A stretch of DNA of 64,000 nucleotides from GWF2-38-69 sp965228125 (GCA_965228125.1 OZ245791.1:2852001-2916000), one strand, 5' to 3'. Positions 24,932-34,632 are shown, counted from the first letter of the stretch. Notes: generated by a model from the letters alone, not told the origin. Numbers and translations: made by a program.

Positions 24932-25734
24932 TGAGAAGAAGTAGATTTAGAGATTTTGTAGAGAGGAACAGATGGCTTAAAGCCGTACCTAATACTCTTA
25001 CGGTATGTAACTCTCTTTGTGGATTCCTGGCAATTCTCAATACTTTGCAGGTTTACAACAAACATGTGAAAGTTGAACAGGTTTTTATTGTAAGTTCATG
25101 TATGATTTTAGGCGCGATGATTTTTGATGCACTTGACGGTTTTGCTGCCAGGATATTTAATGCTGCCAGTCTCAAAGGTATCCAGATGGATTCGCTGGCA
25201 GATATGGTTACTTTTGGGGTTGCGCCTGCAGTTCTTGTGGCAGTGATGGCGCATAAATATTCATTGACTATTTATGGTTATCCTATGGCTTGGATATTCT
25301 GTGCGGTATATTTGGCAGGTGCGGCTCATAGATTAGCCAGATACAATGTCATGACAATGATAGAGAAAAAAAGCGGACACATGTTTACAGGGCTTCCTAC
25401 TCCTGGCGGTGCTGCTGCTATATGCTCGCTCGTTTTTTTGGTTTGCTCCAATAAGTGGGATCCTAAGCATCAATTTGTGAGGATACTTCCATTTTATGCA
25501 TGCATTTTAGGATTGCTGTTTGTAAGCAATATTAAATATCAACATTTTGGTAAATGGCTGCCCACTGTCAGACGGAACAAACTTCGATTAGCTCTGCTAA
25601 TTGTTATAGTATTATTCATAATTCTGTATCCTTCGATAGGTGTAGCAGTGGTTGTTAATGCATATGTTTTATTTCACATATTTGCTGGCATGTTCCGCAG
25701 TTTGAAATTTGCGTATGTGAGAAGAAGAACTTAG
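24931..25734 (+). CDS. pssA: CDP-diacylglycerol-serine O-phosphatidyltransferase
   Basis: This 267-residue polytopic protein carries the CDP-alcohol phosphotransferase motif D-x2-DG-x2-AR-x8-G-x3-D-x3-D, visible as DALDGFAAR then GIQMDSLAD (about residues 70-91). The preceding PNTLTVCNSLCGF is typical of type II PssA. It makes phosphatidylserine from CDP-diacylglycerol and L-serine, which psd directly upstream then decarboxylates. About seven membrane helices are visible. The start overlaps the psd stop. Confidence 0.95.
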   Translation: MRRSRFRDFVERNRWLKAVPNTLTVCNSLCGFLAILNTLQVYNKHVKVEQVFIVSSCMILGAMIFDALDGFAARIFNAASLKGIQMDSLADMVTFGVAPAVLVAVMAHKYSLTIYGYPMAWIFCAVYLAGAAHRLARYNVMTMIEKKSGHMFTGLPTPGGAAAICSLVFLVCSNKWDPKHQFVRILPFYACILGLLFVSNIKYQHFGKWLPTVRRNKLRLALLIVIVLFIILYPSIGVAVVVNAYVLFHIFAGMFRSLKFAYVRRRT

Positions 25735-25886
25735 GCTTAAGCAGTTATTGAATAATAGATTTTAAGGATTATACTTCACATCAGCTAAGGGAATATCGGA
25801 TGTATATGCAGGAAAAGCCAGACAAGAAGCATAAAAAATATAATTTGAATTACTAAGTATTATTAATATTTCTGGAGGTTATAGTT

Positions 25887-26183
25887 ATGCCCGTTGAATG
25901 CTCAAAACATCCTGATGGAAAGATTATATGCAAGTTTATAGGGCGGATGGACACTACTAAATGTACAGATGCTGAAAAAGAAGTAATGGGAAAAATAGAT
26001 GGTGCAGATAACGTCATATTTGATCTTGATGGTGTCGAATACATAGCGTCTTCCTTTCTCCGCTTGTGTGGGAAAGCGTCACACAAAGTAAGTACAGGGA
26101 AATTTTCAATAGTTAATGTCACACCAGCAGTTAAGAAAGTCTTTAAAATTGCGGGTCTGGCGGAAAGATTGAATTTGAATTAA
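25887..26183 (+). CDS. STAS-domain anti-sigma factor antagonist
   Basis: This 98-residue single STAS domain has the pattern GRMDTTKCTDAEKEV, NVIFDLDGVEYIASSFLRL and FSIVNVTPAVKKVFKIAGL. The Ser-Ser in YIASSFL is at the position phosphorylated in SpoIIAA/RsbV-type proteins. It probably partners the adjacent HATPase protein at 26221 in a partner-switching pathway, binding the anti-sigma protein when unphosphorylated. No sigma factor or PP2C phosphatase is nearby. A clear SD (TCTGGAGG) precedes the start. Confidence 0.9.
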   Translation: MPVECSKHPDGKIICKFIGRMDTTKCTDAEKEVMGKIDGADNVIFDLDGVEYIASSFLRLCGKASHKVSTGKFSIVNVTPAVKKVFKIAGLAERLNLN

Positions 26184-26220
26184 TAAACAAAATTCAGGCC
26201 AAGAATTATAGGAAAACCTG

Positions 26221-26640
26221 ATGCTTGAAATTATAAAAAATAGGGCTTCCTTGCCACTTTTGGATTTTTTTATTAGTTCAATAAGGTGTTTTCTTGAAAA
26301 GGCGGGAGCTTCAGAACAAGCTATTTTTGATATCATTTTGTCTTCGGAGGAGATATTGGTTAATGTGATGAGCTATGCTTATTCGAAAGATCAAAATGGA
26401 GAAGTTGAAGTTTCCTGCGAACTTCTTGACAATAGCATTCCCAGAAAGATAAAAGTTACTTTTGTGGATGGGGGTAAGTTTTTTGATGCTTCAGATAAGG
26501 CTACGCCAGATCTGGCCATTCCCATAGAACAAAGAGGAATTGGAGGGTTGGGTATTCATATCGTCAAAACGCTCATGGACGATGTTTCTTATGCTAGAAA
26601 AAACGACCAGAATATTCTTACCATTACTAAAAACTTATAA
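26221..26640 (+). CDS. HATPase (serine-kinase type) anti-sigma regulatory factor
   Basis: The 139-residue protein has the Bergerat fold of RsbW/SpoIIAB-like kinases. Its N-box is SSEEILVNVMSYAY (with conserved Glu/Asn), and its G1 region is VTFVDGGKFFDAS. The ATP-lid segment is IPIEQRGIGGLGIHIVKTLMD with GxGxxG. It should phosphorylate the STAS protein encoded 37 bp upstream and bind a target protein when the antagonist is phosphorylated. The sigma factor controlled is not in the window. Confidence 0.9.
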   Translation: MLEIIKNRASLPLLDFFISSIRCFLEKAGASEQAIFDIILSSEEILVNVMSYAYSKDQNGEVEVSCELLDNSIPRKIKVTFVDGGKFFDASDKATPDLAIPIEQRGIGGLGIHIVKTLMDDVSYARKNDQNILTITKNL

Positions 26641-26654
26641 TAGAACTCGGCGGT

Positions 26655-27314
26655 TTAAAAGGTCTTGCCTTTAGGAGCCTTGCGTCGTTTATAGCTTGTG
26701 CTCTTCAATGTTTTGATGTGAGTGTTGATTTTAGTTGCCAGCAGATCTAATCCTACATAATTTTCTGTATTACCGGAAATAATAAAGTCTGAGTGGTGTT
26801 TGCTTGGTCCTACAAATTGGTTATGCATAGGCCTTACCGTCTCCAGATACTGATGTATTACTGAATCAATGGATCTGCCTCTCTCCTTAAGATCTCTTGC
26901 CAATCGTCTGGCCAGTCTTAAATCATCTGCTGTGTCAATATAAACTTTAATGTCAAAAAGATTGCGAAGTTCTTCTATGGAAAATATTAGGACACCTTCA
27001 ACTAAAATGATGGGTTTAGGCTTTATTAGTGTCGTTTCTTCTTTTCTCTTATCACAAGTGAAATCATAAATGGGTTGGCGTATCGCTTCGTTTTCTTGTA
27101 GAGATTTAATATGTTCTATGAAAAGTTTATTATCAAGCGATTCAGGATGATCAAAATTTCTAACTTCTTTCAGAAAATTCGGAAGATTCTCTCTGCTATG
27201 ATAGTAGAAATCATGTTCCATGTGAACTATGTAGTTTGGATTGACTCTTTCAAGCAACTTTCTGGTAAAAGTAGTTTTGCCAGAAGCAGAACCGCCGCAG
27301 ATGCCGATAATCAC
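26655..27314 (-). CDS. udk: Uridine kinase family protein
   Basis: This 219-residue P-loop kinase has IGICGGSASGKTTF (Walker A), HDFYYH, NFDHPESLDN and QPIYDFTCDKR (uridine-binding), and ILVEGVLIF (Walker B). It also has the lid RLARRLARDLKERGRS with a VIHQYLETVRPMHNQFV tail typical of Udk. It phosphorylates uridine/cytidine with ATP or GTP. The start is GTG at 27314, set 7 bp downstream of a full AGGAGG Shine-Dalgarno, which decides the start. Together with upp (29514) it indicates active pyrimidine salvage. Confidence 0.92.
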   Translation of the reverse strand: MIIGICGGSASGKTTFTRKLLERVNPNYIVHMEHDFYYHSRENLPNFLKEVRNFDHPESLDNKLFIEHIKSLQENEAIRQPIYDFTCDKRKEETTLIKPKPIILVEGVLIFSIEELRNLFDIKVYIDTADDLRLARRLARDLKERGRSIDSVIHQYLETVRPMHNQFVGPSKHHSDFIISGNTENYVGLDLLATKINTHIKTLKSTSYKRRKAPKGKTF

Positions 27315-27345
27315 AACACTTCCTCCTTGATAAATAAACCGTGAG

Positions 27346-27555
27346 TTAAATAACTTTATTTTTCCGCTTCAAAGCAAAAACGGTGATCAAGCCTAATAAG
27401 AAGCCAAGTATGATAGAACCTAAGACCAGATAAGCTGTTGAAAGCTGGAATGTATAGACTATGAAAATGATATTGGTTTTAGAAAGGTTCTGGAGTAAAA
27501 ATACTGCGAGTATTATAATGATCACCGACGCAACGATAAGCTTAAATTTTTTCAC
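27346..27555 (-). CDS. LapA-domain (DUF1049) small membrane protein
   Basis: This 69-residue protein has two hydrophobic helices (about residues 3-22 and 38-60) separated by the LSKTNIIFIVYTFQLS segment. The second helix has the glycine-rich GSIILGFLLGLITVFALKRK ending. This matches LapA/DUF1049, in E. coli a partner of LapB in lipopolysaccharide assembly control. It precedes udk by 31 bp on the same strand. Confidence 0.75.
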   Translation of the reverse strand: MKKFKLIVASVIIIILAVFLLQNLSKTNIIFIVYTFQLSTAYLVLGSIILGFLLGLITVFALKRKNKVI

Positions 27556-27659
27556 TTCTCTCTCCCTGATTTTTTTATTTACTCAAATTTTAAGGCGAAA
27601 CTGCCGTTGTTGCCATGAATTAATTCGTAATATATGCAAATTTAAACTTGTCTTAGTGT

Positions 27660-27688
27660 TTGACTTTTGCTCTTTTTTATAATATAAA
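27660..27688 (+). promoter_or_regulatory. Sigma-70-type promoter of ilvB
   Basis: TTGACT at 27660-27665 is followed after exactly 17 bp by TATAAA at 27683-27688, about 80 bp before the ilvB start. It overlaps a run of T and AT-rich DNA. No attenuator or T-box structure is visible between it and the gene. Confidence 0.5.
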
Positions 27689-27766
27689 TTAAAATCACAT
27701 TCTATAAACTTTGCTTTTGAAGTTTTGAAATTATAGAGCGGTCTATATTTTTATTGAGAGGGAATT

Positions 27767-29488
27767 ATGAATTTGTCAAAGAACTGTGAACATACTGCGA
27801 AGAAGATTAAAGGCGCAATGGTTGCCATAAGATGTCTAGAACAAGAAGGGGTTAAAGTTATATTTGCCTATCCAGGGGGGGCATCAATGGAGTTTCATCA
27901 GGCTTTGTGCAAGAGTCATGTAGAGGTTATATTGCCCAGACATGAACAAGGCGGAGCCTTTGCTGCCGGAGGCTATGCAAGATCGACAGGAAAAGTAGGT
28001 GTATGTATGGCGACCAGCGGACCTGGTGCTACGAATCTCATATCCGGTATCGCCGATGCTTATATGGATTCGGTGCCTTTAGTTGTACTTACAGGACAGA
28101 TTCCTAAAGGGCTTATAGGGAAGACAGCATTTCAGGAAACAGATATGATAGGAATGACAAGGCCGATTGTTAAGCATAGCTATCTGGTTATGGATGCTCA
28201 TGATATCCCGCAGATTATGAAAGAAGCTTTTTATGTGGCCAATTCAGGTAGGCCTGGACCTGTTGTTATTGATGTTCCTAAAGATGTTCAGCAACAGTTA
28301 ATAGAAATGCCTGACTATCCTTCAAAAGTGTCAATCCGAGGTTACAAGGCGTGCCCAAAGGCTTCCGATGAGGAAATTGAATCAGTAAGGCAAGCTATTG
28401 CAAGTTGTAATAAACCCTGTCTTTATGTCGGTGGCGGTATAATAAGGGGTAACGCATCAGAGGAGCTGAAAGAATTTGCAGAAAAATATAATATTCCGGT
28501 AACCACTACGCTTATGGGGGTAGGTTCGTTTCCAGAAGACAACCCGCTATCATTGAAATGGTTGGGAATGCATGGGAGTGTCTATGCCAATAATGCTGCA
28601 AATGAAAGTGATTTGTTGCTGGCTTTTGGTGCCAGATTTGATGACAGAGTAACTGGCCCTGTAAACTCTTTTGCTGCAAATGCACAGATAATACATGTTG
28701 ATATAGACCGTTCGGAAATCAATAAAAACAAAAGAGCGAGTATAGGTATAGTAAGTGATATAAAATACCTGCTTAGTAAACTCAATGAGAAACCAATTCG
28801 CAAAGATTATAGGGAATGGTTTGATGCAATTCATGAATGGAAGAGGAAATATCCTCTTTCATATGATAGAGCTTCCAAAAAGTTGCTCCCTCAGGACGTG
28901 ATAGCTGCCGTTTACAGAGTCACAAAAGGAGATGCGATAATAGTACCATGTGTTGGACAACATCAAATGTGGGCTGCTCAATTCTTCTCATATACTAAAC
29001 CTAGGCAGTTTATCACATCTGGCGGACTTGGTTGTATGGGGTTTGGTTTTCCTACTTCAATTGGAGCTAAAGTCGCTAATCCTGACGCTACTGTTATTTG
29101 TATTTCAGGGGACGGAAGTTTCCAAATGAATATTCAAGAATTGGGAACGGCTCATACTTACGAAATAGGCGTCAAGATAGTAATAATGAATAATCAACAT
29201 CTTGGTATGGTTGCACAATGGGAAGATCGTTTTTACGGAAGTCAGAGGGGAAATACTGTACTTATAAACGAAAGATCCAGCAGGCCCTATCCTGACTTCG
29301 TTACGATTGCCAAAGGGTATTTGATTCCAGGCAAAGAAGTTTATCATAAAGAGGAATTAGAAGATGCTATTAAGGGAATGCTTGAAACTCCTGGGCCTTA
29401 TCTGCTTGATGTTCATATTGAATATCAGGAACATGTTCTTCCGATGATACCTCCAGGAAAGAGCTATAAAGACATAATAATTGAATAG
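27767..29488 (+). CDS. ilvB: Acetolactate synthase, large subunit
   Basis: This 573-residue thiamine-diphosphate enzyme shows the AHAS pattern. It has FAYPGGASMEFHQAL, the catalytic Glu in LPRHEQGGAFAA, and GVCMATSGPGATNL. The FAD-linked middle domain has the GARFDDRVTG motif, and the ThDP-binding stretch is GDGSFQMNIQELGT ending in MNNQHLGMVAQWE. It condenses two pyruvates (or pyruvate and 2-oxobutyrate) in valine, leucine and isoleucine synthesis. No ilvN small subunit or ilvC follows; the next gene is upp. The regulatory subunit must be elsewhere, or the enzyme works alone. Confidence 0.95.
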   Translation: MNLSKNCEHTAKKIKGAMVAIRCLEQEGVKVIFAYPGGASMEFHQALCKSHVEVILPRHEQGGAFAAGGYARSTGKVGVCMATSGPGATNLISGIADAYMDSVPLVVLTGQIPKGLIGKTAFQETDMIGMTRPIVKHSYLVMDAHDIPQIMKEAFYVANSGRPGPVVIDVPKDVQQQLIEMPDYPSKVSIRGYKACPKASDEEIESVRQAIASCNKPCLYVGGGIIRGNASEELKEFAEKYNIPVTTTLMGVGSFPEDNPLSLKWLGMHGSVYANNAANESDLLLAFGARFDDRVTGPVNSFAANAQIIHVDIDRSEINKNKRASIGIVSDIKYLLSKLNEKPIRKDYREWFDAIHEWKRKYPLSYDRASKKLLPQDVIAAVYRVTKGDAIIVPCVGQHQMWAAQFFSYTKPRQFITSGGLGCMGFGFPTSIGAKVANPDATVICISGDGSFQMNIQELGTAHTYEIGVKIVIMNNQHLGMVAQWEDRFYGSQRGNTVLINERSSRPYPDFVTIAKGYLIPGKEVYHKEELEDAIKGMLETPGPYLLDVHIEYQEHVLPMIPPGKSYKDIIIE

Positions 29489-29513
29489 ATAAAATAGTGG
29501 AGCAATGCAATAA

Positions 29514-30200
29514 ATGAAGCCTTTTAAGGAGTACCCTAATTTCAATGTAGTGGATCATCCGCTTGTTAAGCATAAAATCACCTATATTAGAGATAAATAT
29601 ACGTCCAAAAAAGTATTTAAAGAGTTAGTGGATGAAGTTGGAATATTTTTGGCCTATGAAATAACAAGGGATTTTCCTATGCAGGATGTGGAGGTGGAAA
29701 CTCCTCTGACTAAAACCAGAGCCCAGATTCTTGCAGGGAAAAAACCGGTTCTTGTTCCGATTTTAAGAGCAGGAGTTGGGATGCTTGATGGGTTCCTGAA
29801 AATTATGCCGTCTGCCAGAATAGGGCATATTGGGATCAGCAGAGATGAGGAAACTTTGTTGCCTAATGCTTATTACTGCAAACTTCCAGTTGATAGTAAT
29901 AAAAGAACTATCATTCTTATAGATCCTATGCTTGCCACGGGTGGGTCAGCAGCAGCTGCTGCTGATAAACTTAAAGAGGTAGGCGTCAAGAGAATAAAAT
30001 TTATGTGCCTTATTGCTGCTCCGGAGGGAGTTAAGGCTTTCAGCGAGGCTCATCCTGATATAGAGGTGTATGCTGGCTGTTTGGATGAAAAACTAAATGA
30101 AAAAGGCTATATAGTTCCAGGTTTGGGCGATGCAGGAGATAGGCTTTGCGGCACTAAACCTAACCCTTATATCCCTCCAATGGGAGTCAAGTTCTTTTAG
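29514..30200 (+). CDS. upp: Uracil phosphoribosyltransferase
   Basis: This 228-residue protein is slightly longer than the usual 208 because of an N-terminal extension. Conserved blocks are VVDHPLVKHKITYIRD, VPILRAGVGMLDG, the PRPP loop IILIDPMLATGGSA and the C-terminal uracil-binding YIVPGLGDAGDRLCGT. It converts uracil and PRPP to UMP. It lies 25 bp after ilvB and may be co-transcribed, although the pathways are unrelated. Confidence 0.96.
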   Translation: MKPFKEYPNFNVVDHPLVKHKITYIRDKYTSKKVFKELVDEVGIFLAYEITRDFPMQDVEVETPLTKTRAQILAGKKPVLVPILRAGVGMLDGFLKIMPSARIGHIGISRDEETLLPNAYYCKLPVDSNKRTIILIDPMLATGGSAAAAADKLKEVGVKRIKFMCLIAAPEGVKAFSEAHPDIEVYAGCLDEKLNEKGYIVPGLGDAGDRLCGTKPNPYIPPMGVKFF

Positions 30201-30383
30201 TTAACTTTATTTATTTGGTGTGAAGATAAATATTAAATTAATATGGTATTAATCGCCCATTTGAGTTAGATTAACCAGAGTTGTTATGGAGAATAAAGCC
30301 CTCCTCGAAGTCAGTTGTAATAGTTAATTCGCTTATGATTTGAATTCGTCATTAAGAGTAAAACTTAAATTTGTGAGCTTAAT

Positions 30384-31178
30384 ATGGAATTAGACTATAA
30401 ATACAACTTTGATTGCTACGACACACCACCTGATCGCAGACTAATGCTAAGGGATTTTCTTTGCTTTAGATCAAGATGGTTTTTTTTTAGCAGAGTCTTG
30501 AATCTTATCCTTTTTTTTAGCAAGGCCATCAAAAAAGGCAAATACAGTAACATGATGTGGTGTGATGCAAGTTTTTACATCATAAAAACTATTGAAGGCT
30601 GCGGCGGGAAAATCCATATTAAAGGAATGGATAATATTTCTAAAGTCTCAGGCCCTGTTGTTTTAATAGGCAATCACATGAGTTCATTGGAGACCTTTGT
30701 CATACCGGGGTTGGTTTGCCCTAAAAAACCTGCTACTTTTGTAGTCAAACAGAGTTTAATGGATCTTCCAAGATTCGGTACTATTATGAAAGCGAGCAAG
30801 GCCATTGCAGTTGGAAGGAAAAGCCCCATTGAAGACTTTAAGACTGTAATGAAAGAGGGTATAGATTTGATTAAAGCTGGCACTTCAATAATCATATTTC
30901 CTCAGAGTACGAGAGGAGTTAAATTTGTTCCTGAAGAGTTCAATTCTATCGGAGTAAAACTTGCCAAAAATGCCGGAGTTCCTATTGTTCCGATTGCTAT
31001 AAAATCAGATTTCTGGGGGAATGGTAAAATTTTAAAGGATATTGGCCCTATTCATAGGGAGAAAGAGATATATTTCGAATTTGGAGAACCAATAATCGTA
31101 AAAGACAATGGCAAGCAGGCTCATCAGGATGTTATTAACTTTATTGTCGCCAAGCTAAAAGAGTGGCATAGTGTTTAG
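30384..31178 (+). CDS. PlsC-like 1-acyl-glycerol-phosphate acyltransferase
   Basis: This is a 264-residue lysophospholipid acyltransferase. It has the catalytic block IGNHMSSLETF, a variant of NHxxxxD in which Glu replaces Asp, then the VVKQSLMDLPRFG region. The third block is FPQSTRG, a variant of FPEGTRS lacking the usual Glu, followed by KNAGVPIVPIAIKS. The fold is clear, but two substitutions from consensus suggest an unusual donor or acceptor. Inferred role: acylation of a glycerophospholipid precursor at the inner membrane, or of another lipid. Confidence 0.8.
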   Translation: MELDYKYNFDCYDTPPDRRLMLRDFLCFRSRWFFFSRVLNLILFFSKAIKKGKYSNMMWCDASFYIIKTIEGCGGKIHIKGMDNISKVSGPVVLIGNHMSSLETFVIPGLVCPKKPATFVVKQSLMDLPRFGTIMKASKAIAVGRKSPIEDFKTVMKEGIDLIKAGTSIIIFPQSTRGVKFVPEEFNSIGVKLAKNAGVPIVPIAIKSDFWGNGKILKDIGPIHREKEIYFEFGEPIIVKDNGKQAHQDVINFIVAKLKEWHSV

Positions 31179-31220
31179 AGTTCTTTTTAGTATTCCAAGT
31201 CATAATTTTTGAAAATGAAA

Positions 31221-32120
31221 TTAATCGTTTGGTTCTATGTGGATTACTACATCTATTAGTTCTGGGATTGATTTTTTAAGCTTGTCTTGGAGCAAGTCTG
31301 CGATATCATGACCCTTTCTTACGGTAGTGTTGCCATCCACAAGCATATGCAGGTCGGCGAAAACGAGTGTTCCCATTTTGCGGGTCCTTATCTTATGTAC
31401 AGACTTGATCTCTTTCACGTTCAGAGATATTTCTTCTATCTGTTTTCTGGTTTTTTCAGAGGCTCCGCTGTCTGAAAGTTCGTTTAGTGCAGGCCTGATG
31501 ATTTTATAGGCTACTCTTACGATGAGTATTGAACATATTATGCCTCCAATGTTATCCACCATATACAGATGTTCATTTAATCTGGACACGAAAATAGCTA
31601 TCAATGTAACTACAGAAGTAATAGCGTCCGACCTGTGATGCCAGGCATTGGCATAGAGAGCAGATGATTTCAATTTTCTAGAAACATTCAGAGTCCATCT
31701 GTAAATAAATTCTTTGATAAGTATGGCTATTACGGGTGCAAGAAGAGCAATTCCTTTTACGGGATCTTCCCGTTTTCCCGAGGTTATTCCTGAAATAGCT
31801 TTGTAGATGATGAAGAATGCTGCGAAAAGAAGCATTATGCCTATAAATGCCGTTATTATTGTCTCTATTTTGCGATGTCCATACGGGTGATTCTCGTCTG
31901 GCGGAGCCGACCAGAACTGGATTCCCAGAATTAGTGTTATGTCGGTAACAGTATCGGATATGCTTTCTACTCCGTCAGCTATTACTGAGTAACTGTTTCC
32001 TAAGATGCCCAAGACGAACTTGACTATCACTAGAACGACACTCGCAATCAAACCGCAGATAGCGGTAAATCTTATCTGTCTGGTGTACTGAATGTCTTCA
32101 GTGAAATCACTTTTTTCCAT
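31221..32120 (-). CDS. Cation diffusion facilitator (CDF) transporter
   Basis: From the ATG at 32120 the protein has 299 residues. Six membrane segments are seen. The second includes SVIADGVESISDTVTDI, and the fifth has AWHHRSDAITSVVTLI; these carry the Asp/His metal-site residues (HxxxD) of CDF proteins. The cytoplasmic C-terminal ferredoxin-like domain contains VHKIRTRKMGTLVFADLHM. Expected substrates are Zn2+, Mn2+, Fe2+ or Co2+. The frame is open further to 32174 but that part lies inside lon. The chosen start overlaps the lon stop by 14 bp, a sign of coupling. Confidence 0.92.
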   Translation of the reverse strand: MEKSDFTEDIQYTRQIRFTAICGLIASVVLVIVKFVLGILGNSYSVIADGVESISDTVTDITLILGIQFWSAPPDENHPYGHRKIETIITAFIGIMLLFAAFFIIYKAISGITSGKREDPVKGIALLAPVIAILIKEFIYRWTLNVSRKLKSSALYANAWHHRSDAITSVVTLIAIFVSRLNEHLYMVDNIGGIICSILIVRVAYKIIRPALNELSDSGASEKTRKQIEEISLNVKEIKSVHKIRTRKMGTLVFADLHMLVDGNTTVRKGHDIADLLQDKLKKSIPELIDVVIHIEPND

Positions 32121-34632
32121 TAGGTTTTTCCCTGATGAGCATGTAATCAATAGCCTGTTCGGCATTTTCAACAAAGACGAACTTTATTTTTTCCCTTATT
32201 TCTTCGGGAATATCATCAATGTCTTTTTCATTTTGTTTGGGGATGATAACAACATTTATGCCGGAGCGAAGGGCTGCAATGACTTTTTCCTTGAGGCCTC
32301 CGATAGCAGTCACTTTTCCTCTTAATGTTATTTCTCCTGTCATGGAGGTTCTTACTCTGACTTTTCTGTGAGTAAGGAGGGAGACTAATGAGGTTGTAAT
32401 CGTAATACCGGCAGAGGGGCCGTCTTTAGGTGTGGCTCCGTCTGGAACATGCAAATGGAAATCATTTTTCTTGAAAAGGTCTGGATTGATATCAAACTTC
32501 TTATAATTGCTTTTGATATAACTAAATGCTGTTTGAGCGCTTTCTTTCATTACATCTCCAAGTGAGCCTGTAAGTTGAAGTGAACCTTTTCCAGGCATCA
32601 TATTGGATTCTACCGGAAGAATGGTACCGCCTACGCTTGTCCAGGCCATGCCAATGGCTAGACCTACCTCGGGTTTTCTTTCAACTTCCTCTAAAATGAA
32701 TTTACGCTTGCCAAGATAAGATTTGATATCTGAAGGGGATATTGTGGTTTTAGCGTCTGGTGCGATTTCTTTTTCAATAATTTTTCTGGCTACTTTTCTG
32801 CAAAGTGTGCCAATGATTCTTTCTATGTTTCTGACTCCTGATTCTTGTGTATAATAAGTAATAAGTTCGTTAATTGAGGCCAGAGGAATAGATAGTTGGC
32901 TTTTTCTGAGTCCATTTTCCAATATTTGTCTTGGAACAAGATATTTTCTTGCTATTTCAGCCTTTTCGTTAGGCGTGTACCCTGGCAGTCTGATAATTTC
33001 CATTCTATCAATGAGAGCAGGGGGTATTGTATCTAGAATGTTGGCTGTGGCTATAAACATTACGGTAGAAAGGTCATAGTCGAGCTCCAGATAGTGGTCG
33101 TTGAACGCATGGTTCTGTTGGGGATCCAAGACTTCAAGAAGGGCTGACGAAGGGTCACCTCTGAAATCTGAACCGATTTTATCTACTTCATCAAGCATGA
33201 ATACAGGGTTTGAACTTCCTGCTTTTTTTATGCCTTGAATTATTCTGCCTGGCAGTGCGCCGACATAGGTGCGCCTGTGGCCTCTTATTTCTGCTTCATC
33301 TCTTACTCCTCCAAGCGACATCCTTACAAATTTTCTGCCCATGGCTCTTGCTATGGATTGTCCAAGCGAAGTTTTTCCTACGCCAGGGGGCCCTACAAAG
33401 CAAATTATGGGAGATTTTTTATCTTTTTTGAGCTGCAGTACAGCCAACAGTTCAAGAATGCGTTCCTTAACGTCCTTGAGTCCGTAATGGTCCTTATCAA
33501 GAGTTTGTTTAGCTTTATGTATATCATTTTTATCGTCAGTATATTCACCCCATGGGGTAGATAATATCCAGTCAATATAGTTGTACGAAACATGGTATTC
33601 AGGAGAAGCCTGTTGCATTGATGCAAGCCTGTCCATTTCTTTGCTTATTACTTCTATTGCAGCTTTTGGGAGGGCCTTTTTTTCAGACATGCGTTTTTTT
33701 ATATTCGTGATATCCGGATTTGTATCTTGATCCCCGAGTTCTTTTTTTATTGCTTTGAGCTGTTCTCTCAGAAAGAAATCTCGATGTGCTTGGCTTAGAG
33801 AATTACTGACTTGGCTCTGGATGGCATTACCTAAATGAAGTACTTCAACTTCACGGTTTAGAAGTATTGTGAGAAGATGCAGTCTTTCGTTCAAAGTAGG
33901 AGCCGTTAGTAAGCCTAGTTTTTCATAAAAGTTTATGTTTAAAGTGTCTGCAAGAAGGTCAGTAAGCCTTGAATAATCTTCAATATTTAAAATAGCCACC
34001 TTGAGTTCTTCAGGAAAGTTTGGCGACATATTAGTAATCTCTTGGAACTGTCTTTGTGCGTTTTTAGCCATAGCTGCGCATTCCAGACTGTTGTCCTGTA
34101 TATCTGGAAGTTCTTCTATTGTGCCGGTGATTTCAGGGCCGCCACTAATTATGTTAAGAAGCCTGACTCTCTTCAGGCCTCTTACTAATATTCTTACGGT
34201 GTTGTCAGGGAATCTAAGAAGTTTTACAATTCTGCCAACGACACCGACACGCGAGATAGTTTTAGATTCAAATTTGATGGTCTCTATTTTGATTTCTTTG
34301 TTTTCTTTAAATGCCTGATTTGAAGTGGCGGTATCTGAATGATTCGACAAATCGGGGAACAGAGACAAAAGTCTTTCGCCCTCAGCTATCTTGGTAACAA
34401 AATTAATAGTTTTTTCATTATCGATGACGAGAGTGCTAAGAGTATATGGAAAAACTACAGTATCTGTGAGCGGCAATATAGGAACTGCGGTGATATTATT
34501 ATCTTCTCTTTTTGGTATGATTATAGCACCTTCCTCCTTGTCAACATTGCTTTCCTGAGGCTGTTTTTGCTCGTCATTGACAGTGATGCTATTGTTTTTT
34601 TGTTCGTCTGGAGAGATATCTTTTTCGCTCAT
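32107..34632 (-). CDS. lon: ATP-dependent Lon protease
   Basis: This 841-residue LonA-type protease has three parts. The N-terminal substrate domain is preceded by an extra acidic 45-residue extension. The AAA+ module has the P-loop GPPGVGKTSL near residue 414 and Walker B FMLDEVDK. The C-terminal peptidase has Ser in KDGPSAGIT near 738 and Lys in GGLKEKV near 780. It degrades misfolded and regulatory proteins in the cytoplasm. serS lies upstream on the same strand with a 19-bp gap, and the CDF gene overlaps its end. Confidence 0.97.
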   Translation of the reverse strand: MSEKDISPDEQKNNSITVNDEQKQPQESNVDKEEGAIIIPKREDNNITAVPILPLTDTVVFPYTLSTLVIDNEKTINFVTKIAEGERLLSLFPDLSNHSDTATSNQAFKENKEIKIETIKFESKTISRVGVVGRIVKLLRFPDNTVRILVRGLKRVRLLNIISGGPEITGTIEELPDIQDNSLECAAMAKNAQRQFQEITNMSPNFPEELKVAILNIEDYSRLTDLLADTLNINFYEKLGLLTAPTLNERLHLLTILLNREVEVLHLGNAIQSQVSNSLSQAHRDFFLREQLKAIKKELGDQDTNPDITNIKKRMSEKKALPKAAIEVISKEMDRLASMQQASPEYHVSYNYIDWILSTPWGEYTDDKNDIHKAKQTLDKDHYGLKDVKERILELLAVLQLKKDKKSPIICFVGPPGVGKTSLGQSIARAMGRKFVRMSLGGVRDEAEIRGHRRTYVGALPGRIIQGIKKAGSSNPVFMLDEVDKIGSDFRGDPSSALLEVLDPQQNHAFNDHYLELDYDLSTVMFIATANILDTIPPALIDRMEIIRLPGYTPNEKAEIARKYLVPRQILENGLRKSQLSIPLASINELITYYTQESGVRNIERIIGTLCRKVARKIIEKEIAPDAKTTISPSDIKSYLGKRKFILEEVERKPEVGLAIGMAWTSVGGTILPVESNMMPGKGSLQLTGSLGDVMKESAQTAFSYIKSNYKKFDINPDLFKKNDFHLHVPDGATPKDGPSAGITITTSLVSLLTHRKVRVRTSMTGEITLRGKVTAIGGLKEKVIAALRSGINVVIIPKQNEKDIDDIPEEIREKIKFVFVENAEQAIDYMLIREKPNGKK

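Noticed and set aside
27556..27766. T-box or attenuator in front of ilvB
   Set aside because: No leader peptide, no T-box sequence and no terminator/antiterminator pair could be found.
33210..33564. Plus-strand frames inside lon
   Set aside because: They are shadows of the lon coding sequence with no independent signals.
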